NCBI GenBank assembly: GCA_937896235.1
Contig: CALBMX010000016.1
Location: forward strand, 1 to 64,000
Length of the DNA: 64,000 nucleotides
Direction of reading: 5' to 3'
From: an uncultured bacterium
GTDB lineage: Bacteria > Planctomycetota > UBA1135 > GCA-002686595
Part shown: positions 17,250 to 25,299 of the stretch, one piece after another
Position numbering within the stretch: the stretch's first letter is position 1
Layout: each line of letters opens with the position of its first letter
Notes under the pieces: model-generated
What the model saw: only the letters and a program-made list of their open reading frames with translations
The model's database searches: none
What the model was told of the DNA's origin: nothing
Made by a program: the position numbers and the translations under genes

Positions 17250-18029
17250 ATGAACTGGCGCGTAATCACAACCTGGAATGCCGCACCTGGCTGGAACATG
17301 GCGCTCGACGAGGCCCTGCTTCACAGCCCTGGAGAGTCTCCCGTGTTGCGACTCTACACCTGGTCTCCGGACACTTTGAGTCTCGGCTACTTCCAGCGCA
17401 TCCAAGACGTCCCTGCCGCGTCGGCGTTCCGAGCGGATGCTGAGGGCGAGCCTCTACCCAGTGGCTTCAGGGGGGGGCTGCCAGGCGCGCTCGTTCGACG
17501 ACTGACCGGCGGAGGTGCCATCCACCACACCGGCGAGCTCACGTTCTCCATCACCGCTCCAGCGAGCCACCCCTTATACCGCGGCCCGGTTGAGCTCAGC
17601 TATGGCCGCGTGCACGAGGCGATTGCCGCTGCGCTCTCTGCGGCAGGGGTCCAGGCCACCACCCGTGGCGACTCCCGGCTCGCCTCCGACGTCGACTCGA
17701 CCGGGATGTGCTTTCACAAATCCGCTGCGGTTGATCTCGTGTGGGCTGGTCGCAAAGGGGTCGGCTCCGCCCAACGAAGGAAAGGCGGCCGGGTCCTTCA
17801 TCACGGCTCGATCAAGTTGGCTCCAACGCCACTCGAGTCAGGTGTCGCCACGGTGGAAGAGGCCGGCGGCTCCTATACTCCAGAGAGCTTCGCACCACTA
17901 CTCCTACACGCCTTCCGCGGCGCATTTGGGGCTACTTTTACGCCGAGCGTCCCCACGGAAGGCGAGCGCGATGCAGCCCGCGAACGGGCACCCTTTTTCC
18001 GCTCGAAAGCCTTTCTAGAGCGCCGTTAG
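17250..18029 (+). CDS. Lipoate-protein ligase / octanoyltransferase family (LplA/LipM)
   Basis: A 259-residue BPL/LplA/LipB-fold protein, predicted to attach lipoate or octanoate to GcvH. Seen: NMALDEALL near the N-terminus, RRLTGGGAIHHTGELTFSI (the acyl-AMP or acyl-binding loop), a Cys at residue 154 in MCFHKS, and GVGSAQRR followed by HHGSI. A Cys in CFxxxS is the nucleophile in LipM-type octanoyltransferases, while lipoate ligases use ATP without it, so LipM-like activity is plausible. The short C-terminal part lacks the extra domain of E. coli LplA. ATG 17250 is used. Its stop overlaps the stop of the opposing gene (TTAG 18026-18029). A G8 run lies at 17470-17477. Confidence 0.8.
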   Translation: MNWRVITTWNAAPGWNMALDEALLHSPGESPVLRLYTWSPDTLSLGYFQRIQDVPAASAFRADAEGEPLPSGFRGGLPGALVRRLTGGGAIHHTGELTFSITAPASHPLYRGPVELSYGRVHEAIAAALSAAGVQATTRGDSRLASDVDSTGMCFHKSAAVDLVWAGRKGVGSAQRRKGGRVLHHGSIKLAPTPLESGVATVEEAGGSYTPESFAPLLLHAFRGAFGATFTPSVPTEGERDAARERAPFFRSKAFLERR

Positions 18030-18739
18030 CGCGCGCCGACCAGCGGCGCGAGTACGAGCTCGACTCCCCAATCCACATCCGAATACAGGGCGACACTGAA
18101 GGCCACGGCCTCGCCTCCGCTGGCCGCGCCCTTTGCCGTCCAGCAATCGGATTGCGGCTGGGCTGAAGTCACGCCCTGGCGAACTGCATCCTTGACGAGT
18201 TCGCTGGCAACACTTTCCGAAGTGCCATTTCGATCGGGCAACCTCGCATCCAAACTGTGGATGACAAATCCACTCGTCTCGGGATCCGTCACCGTGACAA
18301 AAGCACGGAAGGATCCACCCCCGAAATCGGACTTCACACGGGGGGGCAAAGCGCGCACTTCCAGCGGCATTTCCTCAGACGACGTCACCGTTGCTGAGAG
18401 CCCGCCCCCCACGCGAACGCGAATCTCCTCGACTTCGTCAATGAACAAACTCACGGGCCCACGCCCTCCGGCATCAACCCCCACCGTCACACTAAAGCCC
18501 GCCCGCTTCAACTTCCGCTCGAACAAGGCGGCGAGGTCTCCAACACGAGTCCCCTCCCCGACCATTCCACTGAACTGCAAATCATGGCTGCCACTCTTCA
18601 CCGTGAACTCTATCATCGTTCCCGACTGCGCCCCGACCTCTCCGCGAAGAGACACCTGAACCAACCCGGAGCCATGAACAGGTCCGACGAATACCCCGAG
18701 CGCGAGCAGGGCTAACAATCCAAAAAGCAAATTCTTCAT
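18026..18739 (-). CDS. Secreted protein of unknown function
   Basis: A 237-residue exported protein with signal peptide MKNLLFGLLALLALGVFVGP. The mature part is beta-rich, with no cysteine pair or catalytic motif that I recognise apart from one Cys near SDCWTAKG. VGDLAALFERKLKRAGF suggests one amphipathic helix. ATG 18739 is fixed by the signal peptide and has TATGAC 6 nt upstream. It is convergent with the lipoate/octanoate transferase, and their stop codons overlap. Confidence 0.6.
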   Translation of the reverse strand: MKNLLFGLLALLALGVFVGPVHGSGLVQVSLRGEVGAQSGTMIEFTVKSGSHDLQFSGMVGEGTRVGDLAALFERKLKRAGFSVTVGVDAGGRGPVSLFIDEVEEIRVRVGGGLSATVTSSEEMPLEVRALPPRVKSDFGGGSFRAFVTVTDPETSGFVIHSLDARLPDRNGTSESVASELVKDAVRQGVTSAQPQSDCWTAKGAASGGEAVAFSVALYSDVDWGVELVLAPLVGAR

Positions 18740-18745
18740 TCCTAG

Positions 18746-18751
18746 GTCATA
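18746..18751 (-). promoter_or_regulatory. -10-like TATGAC, 6 nt before ATG 18739
   Basis: TATGAC differs from TANNNT only at the last base and ends 6 nt before the start codon of the secreted hypothetical protein, the same geometry as at 20479-20487 and 46146-46151. No SD is present. Confidence 0.3.
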
Positions 18752-18954
18752 ACCGCAAGTGGACCCTATGTCCCCAAAAAACAAACATCGAGGGGAAGCA
18801 AAAGGATGGACTCCAATCCTTCGGACATCCCAGTTACAAGATCGCGACCCGCTAGGGGGATGAGGCAAATCCCCTCTCCGTGTCCCCAACAAGAGCTCTC
18901 CGATCGTCTTCCGCGAACTCCGAAGATCAAACGAAGCGCGGCTGTATCTTGACG

Positions 18955-20472
18955 CTAGAGGTAGCCGAGTGCTTCGAGCTCAGCGCGGGTCTTGTCGTCC
19001 AGCTCTGCCCCAGCCCCAGAGCTAAAGCGAGCTCCGGCCGCTTGGAAACGCCCGATTTCGCGACGCCACGCGTCGAGTAACCGGTCTCTTTTGGCGGCCT
19101 CTTCCGATCCTTCGAGCGGGACGATTGCACCGTTGGTACCAATCTTCGAGGCGGCCGAGTTGGGAAAGTACAGTGGGGTCTCGGAATCGTGAAGTGAGAT
19201 GAGGAGGCTGCCCTCGGCGCGCAAACTCCAAAGATTGAGAGGATCGTCTAGGCTGTACCTGTGCTCACCAAGAAGAACTCGGGACGGATCGATCGTGTCC
19301 GGATCTGCAATCCAAGGTGCCCAACTCTCGCCGAGAATCGTGCCGGGATCGGGAACCTCCATCATCTCGAGAATACTCGGAAGTAGATCCATGTGCCGAA
19401 CGGGGGCCGAGATCGTCTCGCCGGCATGAGCCGCACCTGGCAAGCGCACAAAAAGCGGGACGTGTAGGGTCTCGTCCCACAGCTGGTGATGGCGCGTCAT
19501 GCCGTGCTCGCCAAACTCTTCGCCATGATCGGACGTCAGTACGATCAGCGTGTTCTCCAAAAGACCGCTCTCCTCCATCCACTCAATGAAGAGCCTGAGC
19601 TCGCGATCCATTCCCGCGACGCCAGCGGTGTAGAGATTCTGAAGATGTGCGAGATCCGCGGGGTCATCCTGATCGACGCGCTCCCAAAAGTTAGCTTCGA
19701 TTTTCGCGTGGCTCGACGCCCACTCCGCAAGGTCTTCTCCGTTTTCGTAGATCGCCGCTCGCAGCTCTAACGGGTCGCCGATGATGTCGCCGGCATAGCT
19801 TGGCTCCGTGTAGCGCTTGCGGTACTTTGCAGGAGGAAGATAGGGATCGTGGACCGCATAGGTGTGGAAGAAAAAGAACCAAGGCTCTTGCTCGCTCGCG
19901 CTATCCGCTTGTTCGACTCCCGCAGCAGCCCCCGCAACGCTGGCCAGCCACTTGCGGGCATCGGCTAACTTTGCCGGAAGTTGCTTTGGCTTCTCGTCGT
20001 AAATCTCGAAGCCGCGCTCGAAGCCGAGATAACCTTTTACGTTTCCGCCAGATGTGACGGCTCCTGTTCGATAGCCAACGGATTGCAGAACTTCGGCCAA
20101 AGTGCGAGCCTCTAGACCGAGTGTTGGATTGCCGCTCGACCTTTGGTTGCCAATCCCGTGTACACGCGGAGGCAGCCCCGTGAACATAGTCATATGCGAC
20201 GGCGCGGTTTTAGGGGTGTGCGACCAAGCCTGCTCGAAGTTCACGCACTGCAGCATGAACTCGTCGAGAAACGGTGTCGGGTTCTCCTTCACATTCGACA
20301 GGCCTGCAGCCACGGTGCCCAGCGCATCCGCGCGCAGTGTGTCGATCGAGATGAACAGAAGGTTCGGGCGCTGGATGGGTGGCTCGGGTGCGCCTCCGCA
20401 GTTGCCAAAACCGAGGGTGCACAGGATTCCAAGGCTTGCTCGTAACCACAGGTTATGACGGACTGAACTCAT
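18955..20472 (-). CDS. Sulfatase-fold lipoprotein with Thr at the nucleophile position
   Basis: A 505-residue alkaline-phosphatase-superfamily hydrolase or transferase. It has an export signal with possible lipobox (LGFGNC), then LLFISIDTLRADALG (first metal-binding Asp), the active-site loop PKTAPSHMTMFTG, and TSDHGEEFGEHG with the second metal Asp-His pair, so the metal site looks intact. True sulfatases have C/S-x-P-x-R, matured to formylglycine. Here it is T89-A-P-S-H, as in phosphoglycerol/phosphoethanolamine transferase-like relatives, so sulfate ester hydrolysis is doubtful. ATG 20472 lies 6 nt after an extended -10 (TGCTATTTT). It is monocistronic. Confidence 0.8.
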   Translation of the reverse strand: MSSVRHNLWLRASLGILCTLGFGNCGGAPEPPIQRPNLLFISIDTLRADALGTVAAGLSNVKENPTPFLDEFMLQCVNFEQAWSHTPKTAPSHMTMFTGLPPRVHGIGNQRSSGNPTLGLEARTLAEVLQSVGYRTGAVTSGGNVKGYLGFERGFEIYDEKPKQLPAKLADARKWLASVAGAAAGVEQADSASEQEPWFFFFHTYAVHDPYLPPAKYRKRYTEPSYAGDIIGDPLELRAAIYENGEDLAEWASSHAKIEANFWERVDQDDPADLAHLQNLYTAGVAGMDRELRLFIEWMEESGLLENTLIVLTSDHGEEFGEHGMTRHHQLWDETLHVPLFVRLPGAAHAGETISAPVRHMDLLPSILEMMEVPDPGTILGESWAPWIADPDTIDPSRVLLGEHRYSLDDPLNLWSLRAEGSLLISLHDSETPLYFPNSAASKIGTNGAIVPLEGSEEAAKRDRLLDAWRREIGRFQAAGARFSSGAGAELDDKTRAELEALGYL

Positions 20473-20478
20473 GGCTCC

Positions 20479-20487
20479 AAAATAGCA
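20479..20487 (-). promoter_or_regulatory. Extended -10 (TGCTATTTT) 6 nt before ATG 20472
   Basis: On the minus strand TGC is joined to TATTTT, which ends 6 nt before the ATG of the sulfatase-fold gene. Transcription would begin at the start codon (leaderless). The extended TGn fits the lack of a -35 at the proper distance. Confidence 0.5.
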
Positions 20488-20618
20488 GATCGGGGAAGGG
20501 GCTGCCCTTCCGATTGCACTCGCATGGGTATTTACAGTCATTTCAAACCGCTTAGGCCACGGGGGAATGGGCACAAAAAATCCGCCCAATCACTACTAGC
20601 GACGGGAGGATTAGATGT

Positions 20619-20693
20619 TGGTAACCCCACCAGGACTCGAACCTGGAATGACTGGACCAAAACCAGTTGTGTTGCCAATTACACCATGGGGTT
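20619..20693 (-). tRNA. tRNA-Gln (anticodon TTG)
   Basis: Cloverleaf read on the minus strand: acceptor AACCCCA/TGGGGTT, D stem GTGT/ACAC, anticodon stem ACTGG/CCAGT with loop TTTTGGT giving anticodon TTG, short 4-nt variable loop, T stem CCAGG/CCTGG with TTCGAGT loop. Discriminator A and CCA are encoded (20619-20622). It reads CAA codons. A consensus-like promoter is placed just upstream. Confidence 0.95.
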
Positions 20694-20708
20694 GCCTTTG
20701 GGGGCGGG

Positions 20709-20737
20709 ACGATACCAAGGCGCGGCGGGGCCGTCAA
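20709..20737 (-). promoter_or_regulatory. Sigma-70-like promoter for tRNA-Gln
   Basis: On the minus strand TTGACG (20732-20737) and TATCGT (20709-20714) are separated by exactly 17 nt. The predicted start is about 9 nt before the mature tRNA 5' end. Confidence 0.6.
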
Positions 20738-20762
20738 CGGAATGTGCCCGACTTGTCCTGGT

Positions 20763-22067
20763 CTAGTTTCGTTTTTTTGGCTCGTTCACCCCACCAAGCG
20801 AGCGTGCGGCCTGCAGTAGGAGCATAAGGCCCGTTCGAACCGCCCAACTTCGGACTTGTGCACGATCACCCGCAGGGAAACGCCGACAGTGTGCGGAAAG
20901 CTCGCCGTTTGCAAAAACACCAAACCAGACGAGCCCGACGGGTTTCTCCTCGCTTCCCCCACCAGGCCCGGCAACACCACTTACCGATAACGCCAAAGGC
21001 GCTGAGGCGCGCTCTGCCGCGCCCTTCGCCATGGCGAGGACGACCGCCTCGCTCACCGCCCCGTGCGCCTCCAGCAGTCCCAAGGGCACCCCCAGCTCCT
21101 CGTGCTTGGCGCGGTCCGCATAGACCACAAACGAGCGCTCAAAGACCGCGCTTATTCCCGGTACATCCGTCAGGGCCTTGGCGATGCCGCCACCTGTGCA
21201 GGACTCGGCGGTGGTAACGAGGAGTCCTTTAGCTATCAGCTCGGCACCAAGCGCCACAGCGGGATCGCTAATCGATTCACTGTAGATGGAATCTCCAAAT
21301 AGGGCGCGAAAGGCGATGGCCCGATTTTCAAGACGTTGAGATGACTCCGCTGTCCGCGTGCGAGCCGTTAGCTGAACACTTAGAATGCCATGACTCGCCG
21401 TGACAGCGAGCAGGGGATCTGCATCTCGTGCCATCCAATCGCCCGCTGCGGCGACGTCTTCAGCGAACACACTTTCAGATCGCGAGTGCAGGTAAAAGCG
21501 AGCCCGCGGAAGTTGTGAAGTCGCCAAACCAAGCTCTCTCAGGATCGGCACAACACTGTCGCGAAACATGGGCGCCATCTCTCGCGGCGGACCGGGAAGC
21601 GCGAAGACCTCAGCGGTACCAATCCGGAGATGAAATCCGGGGGCCGTCCCCATCGGGTTCTCAAGAACCGTCGCGCCTTCCGGGAAGCGGATCTGGCGCA
21701 AGTTCGAGTCCGCCATCTCTCGCCCCATGGATTCGAACTTCGCGCGAAGCCAAGTGAGCGCGGCCGGGTCGTCTACTAGGGAGACCCCTGCGGCCCGAGC
21801 GGAAGCCTCTCGGGTGACATCGTCTAAGGTTGGGCCCAAGCCGCCCGTGACGATCACGACCTGGGACTGATTTGCGAGGCGTCGGAGCGCTTGTGCGATC
21901 CGCTCCTCGCCATCATCCAGGGTGCACAGCTCGGATGGTTCCAGTCCGACTTCGACGAGCTCGTGGGCCAGCCACGGCGAGTTTGTGTCAACGGTACGCC
22001 CATGCACAAGCTCATCGCCGAGGGAAAGAATGGAGAACGTTACGGCGGGACCAGAGGCGGAAGTCAC
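20763..22067 (-). CDS. cinA: CinA family protein (nicotinamide-nucleotide amidase)
   Basis: A 434-residue two-domain protein. The N-terminal MoCF-like domain (ILSLGDELVHGRTVDTNSPW; VIVTGGLGPTLDDVTREA) is the ADP-ribose pyrophosphatase/COG1058 part. The C-terminal CinA domain (TTAESCTGGGIAKALTDVPG with the catalytic Ser region, then SGVAGPGGGSEEKPVGLVW) is the NMN deamidase that recycles nicotinamide nucleotide. It starts at GTG 22067, overlapping the tatC stop by four bases (GTGA), so translation is coupled to tatC. It ends about 70 bp before the tRNA-Gln gene. Confidence 0.92.
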   Translation of the reverse strand: MTSASGPAVTFSILSLGDELVHGRTVDTNSPWLAHELVEVGLEPSELCTLDDGEERIAQALRRLANQSQVVIVTGGLGPTLDDVTREASARAAGVSLVDDPAALTWLRAKFESMGREMADSNLRQIRFPEGATVLENPMGTAPGFHLRIGTAEVFALPGPPREMAPMFRDSVVPILRELGLATSQLPRARFYLHSRSESVFAEDVAAAGDWMARDADPLLAVTASHGILSVQLTARTRTAESSQRLENRAIAFRALFGDSIYSESISDPAVALGAELIAKGLLVTTAESCTGGGIAKALTDVPGISAVFERSFVVYADRAKHEELGVPLGLLEAHGAVSEAVVLAMAKGAAERASAPLALSVSGVAGPGGGSEEKPVGLVWFGVFANGELSAHCRRFPAGDRAQVRSWAVRTGLMLLLQAARSLGGVNEPKKRN

Positions 22068-22954
22068 GCCGCCTCTCCCCCGTCGAGAGTAAGGGGCTTA
22101 GGTGCCACAATCCGTGAGGCGATGATCCCCACTTCGTACAAGACAATCATAGGTCCCGCCATCATCGACTGCGTAACCGGGTCCGGCGGAGTCAAGATCG
22201 CCGCGATGACAAAGGACGCGAGCGCGAAATGCCCTCGAAAATGCGAGAAGGTCTTTGGCGAGACAAGCCCGACCTTAGCTACCGCTGTTTGAAGGATTGG
22301 AAGTTGGAACACAACGCCCAGTGCGAGGCAGAGGGAGGTGATAAATGTAAAGTACTCTTCAAGCCTGAACTGCAGGATCCCCATGCCGGGGACCTCGTCT
22401 ATGTTGAGGTAGTAAATCCCGTAGGGCACAAGAGAGGTGTAGCCAAAAAGCACTCCGCAAAAGAAGAGCAGAATGCTTGCTGGAAAGAACGACAGGACAA
22501 CTCTTCGCTCACTCTTATAGAGACCTGCTCCGATGAAGCCCCAAAGCTGCCAAAGTAAGTAAGGTCCTCCTACAAAAAGCGCGAAGTACAGGCTGGCCTT
22601 CAGCTTCATCATGAAGGCTTCGCCTGTCCCCGTCATCATGGGCTTATTGGAGATGACCAGCTCGGGGATTAACGTTTTGTCAGCGGCGTCCATCGAGACA
22701 AAGTACGTAGTCCGTGGAATCGATGGGTCTTCCGCCAGCTGCTCCTCAAAGTACTGGGGCCAATACTCATTGAGCATCGCGATACCACTCTGAAACGGCT
22801 GAAGGACGATCTGGGTGACCTCTTGGCGGTAGTGATAGGCCACGCCAAAGCAAACCAAGGTGACGATCACACCTCGGAAAAGCCGGGTGCGAAGTTCATC
22901 GAGGTGATCACCCAAGGTCATCCCTTGGTCTTCGAGAGGTTCTGCTTCAGCCAT
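22064..22954 (-). CDS. tatC: Sec-independent protein translocase TatC
   Basis: A 296-residue polytopic inner-membrane protein, the twin-arginine signal receptor of the Tat export system. Seen: LGDHLDELRTRLFR at the cytoplasmic N-terminus, six hydrophobic helices, GGPYLLWQLWGFIGAGLYKSER, and RFRGHFALASFVIAAILTPPDP-type residues before the last helices. The first periplasmic loop (residues about 50-105) is much longer than in E. coli TatC (total 258). No tatA/B is in the window. A -10-like TAACTT lies 9 nt upstream of the ATG. Confidence 0.94.
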   Translation of the reverse strand: MAEAEPLEDQGMTLGDHLDELRTRLFRGVIVTLVCFGVAYHYRQEVTQIVLQPFQSGIAMLNEYWPQYFEEQLAEDPSIPRTTYFVSMDAADKTLIPELVISNKPMMTGTGEAFMMKLKASLYFALFVGGPYLLWQLWGFIGAGLYKSERRVVLSFFPASILLFFCGVLFGYTSLVPYGIYYLNIDEVPGMGILQFRLEEYFTFITSLCLALGVVFQLPILQTAVAKVGLVSPKTFSHFRGHFALASFVIAAILTPPDPVTQSMMAGPMIVLYEVGIIASRIVAPKPLTLDGGEAA

Positions 22955-22963
22955 AGTTCGAAC

Positions 22964-22969
22964 AAGTTA
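22964..22969 (-). promoter_or_regulatory. -10-like TAACTT upstream of tatC
   Basis: TAACTT fits TANNNT and ends 9 nt before ATG 22954, in an AT-rich stretch between tatC and the preceding gene's hairpin. It would give a leader of only a few bases. Confidence 0.3.
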
Positions 22970-22980
22970 ACTAAATAAGA

Positions 22981-23018
22981 AAGCAGAGGCTCCTCCCGTT
23001 CGGGAGAAGCCTCTGCTT
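22981..23018 (-). terminator. Hairpin terminator after the coiled-coil/BRCT-like gene
   Basis: A 10-bp outer stem (AAGCAGAGGC 22981-22990 with GCCTCTGCTT 23009-23018) plus inner CTCCCG/CGGGAG pairs and a tight loop, about 20 bp after the stop of the minus-strand gene. TTATTTAG follows on that strand. Confidence 0.8.
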
Positions 23019-23040
23019 CGAGATCACTTTGGCACTTCGT

Positions 23041-24303
23041 CTAGAAGGCGAAGAAGTCCTGGATCGATGCAAGCGTGATGATTTGAACGTGGTTCGCCTC
23101 GGCTTGTTGATACTCCGGAAGAGCAGAAGCTTCACGTGGCACTTCGAGGGGGTAGCCGTCCTCGTCCTGCATGACCGGTGCGCCAGCAATAAGGAAGTTG
23201 GTGGACAGGTCAAGCTCGTCTTGAACGTGAATACCAATCTTCTCGAGAAGAATCGTCAGCTCGGACTCGCCGTAGAGGCCAGAAAAGCGTCCTACGAGGA
23301 TAGCGTTGAAGCCACCGTTAGGATCGTAAACCGGGTTGATCAGGTAGTCGCCGGTGACGACTGGGTTGAACTTGTCAACCTGATCGAAGAGGCGAACCTT
23401 GGCCATGTCTTCGTTGACTTCAATGACCTCAGCCCATGCCTTGAGCGTGCGCTCACCTAGGTTACCTGCCTCGACGCGGAAGCGAGTTCCGAGGACCAAG
23501 CGGTTTGCTGAGCCAAGGTCGATCCAAGCAAGGGGAAGACCGTCGGAGACCTCGAGGATCTGGCCGTCGGGGTTCAAGTTTGCCGGGGAACGGAAGGGGC
23601 GGGTCGTCTCACTGAGAGCAGCGAGCTGAGTGTCCTTCTGGTGGATGACCGCGTTGAGTTCGCGAACTTCTTTGCGCTTCTCAGCTTGAAGGGCGTTCAT
23701 CTCGGTCTCGAGTTCACGGACGCTAGTCTGTGCCGAGCTAAGCTGACGGGTAAGGTCTCCTTCGCGGGAGTCAAAGCCGGACTTTGCATCCGCATTGTCC
23801 GACTGCAGACCGCGAATAACGCTGTCCTTGTCGGAGGTAACCTTAGACAAGCTCACCTGTGAAGAAGCCAGGGTGGACTTTGCTGCAGTGGTCTCGGTGT
23901 TTGCGTTCGCGACAGCGTTGTTCAAAGAGTTGAACTGGGAGATCATGACGGGAATCATGTCCTCGAAAGTCGCGTGGCTCTCATCGAGGTCGCTGAAGAC
24001 GCTGCGAAGAAGCTCTTGCGCATCGGCAACGGCAACTAAGTTGGAATCAGCATCAGTGTTACCACCGTACCAACCCAACACTTCTGAAACGAGTCGGCGC
24101 TTCGTAGTAGCCGCGACTTGCGCGTCCCGGGCGACATTGCGCTCTGTTTCAGCGACGGCCTTGGCATCCTCAGCGACTTTCTTGTCGCCGTCGAGGAGAA
24201 AGGCAAAGGTGAGAGACAGGATGCACACGACGCCAACGCTAATCATCCACATGATGGAGACGCGGGCGGCTCCGCGGGTCGAGTGAGTCATTCGTTGAAC
24301 CAT
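23041..24303 (-). CDS. Membrane-anchored coiled-coil protein with C-terminal BRCT-like domain
   Basis: 420 residues. One transmembrane helix near residues 17-37 (SIMWMISVGVVCILSLTFAF). Then a long alpha-helical coiled coil (about 40-240, Ala/Glu/Lys/Gln heptads, including SVRELETEMNALQAEKRKEV). Next comes a beta-barrel-like segment (ILEVSDGLPLAWIDLGSANR, LGTRFRVEAG) of the type found in envelope proteins. The last 85 residues follow the BRCT pattern of bacterial DNA ligase: ILVGRFSG, LTILLEKIGIHV, TNFLIAGAP, then EYQQAEANHVQIITLASIQDFF. BRCT domains normally bind phosphopeptides or DNA. Topology with a single N-terminal helix would put this one outside the cytoplasm. It has its own terminator. 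Role unknown. Confidence 0.65.
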   Translation of the reverse strand: MVQRMTHSTRGAARVSIMWMISVGVVCILSLTFAFLLDGDKKVAEDAKAVAETERNVARDAQVAATTKRRLVSEVLGWYGGNTDADSNLVAVADAQELLRSVFSDLDESHATFEDMIPVMISQFNSLNNAVANANTETTAAKSTLASSQVSLSKVTSDKDSVIRGLQSDNADAKSGFDSREGDLTRQLSSAQTSVRELETEMNALQAEKRKEVRELNAVIHQKDTQLAALSETTRPFRSPANLNPDGQILEVSDGLPLAWIDLGSANRLVLGTRFRVEAGNLGERTLKAWAEVIEVNEDMAKVRLFDQVDKFNPVVTGDYLINPVYDPNGGFNAILVGRFSGLYGESELTILLEKIGIHVQDELDLSTNFLIAGAPVMQDEDGYPLEVPREASALPEYQQAEANHVQIITLASIQDFFAF

Positions 24304-24557
24304 CGGCAGTTTTTAGGAGGGTCGAAGCTGAACAGCGCAGGACCCGTCCAATATTTGTTGATTGGGGGGGGAGGAGGTCAAGAACCGGCCCGCAGACAGA
24401 ATTGTCAGCGGGAACACGGAGTTGATGGGCCATTTGATACCCGACAGCCCCCCCGCCGCGCAAGGGAAAACCCTACTTGACGAACAACGGACCTGACGTA
24501 GCCTCTTGGCACGCCAGCCTTACCCCCTGACCTCGTAGAGGTTACAACTCACATCTC

Positions 24558-25196
24558 ATGAACTCCGGCTCAAGTCCAGCTTCTCCCACCACCCTCGTCC
24601 TAGGGGTACTTGGAGGCATTGCCAGCGGCAAATCCGCCGTCTCGACTGCGCTTGCAGGCCCCCAGGGGCTTGTTATCTCGGCAGACCTCCTTGCAAGGGA
24701 GATCCTCAACAGCCCGGAAGTCGCTGGCAAAATTTCGACAAGGTTTGGCCCGAAGTTCCTCGATTCCGAGGGAGTTCCCGATCGGGAACTCCTCGCCTCC
24801 GAAATTTTTATTAATTCCGCGCAGCGCAAACTGCTCGAAAGCTGGATTCATCCGCTCGTCCGTGAGAGGATCTTGGCCGAGCTAGAGCGAGCTCAAAGAG
24901 ATGGCGTCCCCCGGGTCGCCCTCGACGTACCGCTCCTGCTCGAGAACGATGCGAAGCACGGCTTTGTCGCCCTCTGTGACGCTCTCCTATTTATAGAGGT
25001 GCCCGCTGAAATACGCGATCACCGAGCGGTTACAAACCGCGGCTGGGCAGCTGGTGAAGTTGCTCGTCGCGAAGCCACCCAGCTTCCCCTGGACGAAAAG
25101 CGCGCCCGCGCGGACTTCATTATCTCCAACGACGGCGACCTGAATCACCTAGGCCGCGAAGTCGAGCGTGTCCTTGCTGCGATAGGCAAGCGCTAG
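24558..25196 (+). CDS. coaE: Dephospho-CoA kinase
   Basis: A 212-residue P-loop kinase for the last step of coenzyme A synthesis, phosphorylating the ribose 3'-OH of dephospho-CoA. Seen: Walker A in VLGVLGGIASGKSAVS (about residues 14-29), SADLLAREIL, and VALDVPLLLENDAKHGFVALCD, the conserved substrate loop of CoaE. The C-terminal helix ends in ISNDGDLNHLGREV. ATG 24558 is used. The 254 bp before it contain the leader of the divergent coiled-coil gene and a G8 run, with no other gene seen. Confidence 0.94.
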   Translation: MNSGSSPASPTTLVLGVLGGIASGKSAVSTALAGPQGLVISADLLAREILNSPEVAGKISTRFGPKFLDSEGVPDRELLASEIFINSAQRKLLESWIHPLVRERILAELERAQRDGVPRVALDVPLLLENDAKHGFVALCDALLFIEVPAEIRDHRAVTNRGWAAGEVARREATQLPLDEKRARADFIISNDGDLNHLGREVERVLAAIGKR

Positions 25197-25299
25197 TTCT
25201 TCCCGAAAGAACAAAACATTCCACCCTGCGAGCTGCTGTCCACCGGCCAGCATTCCCAACGAGCTGCACAGTTTTTCGTGTGGCAAAACTACTGACTCT

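Noticed and set aside
20619-20693. tRNA-Gln as an integration site for a mobile element
   Set aside because: No integrase and no direct repeat of the tRNA 3' end was noticed in the flanks; neighbours are housekeeping genes.
25196-25212. Hairpin GTTCTT/AAGAAC after coaE as a terminator
   Set aside because: Only a 6-bp stem with no T tract; too weak to call.
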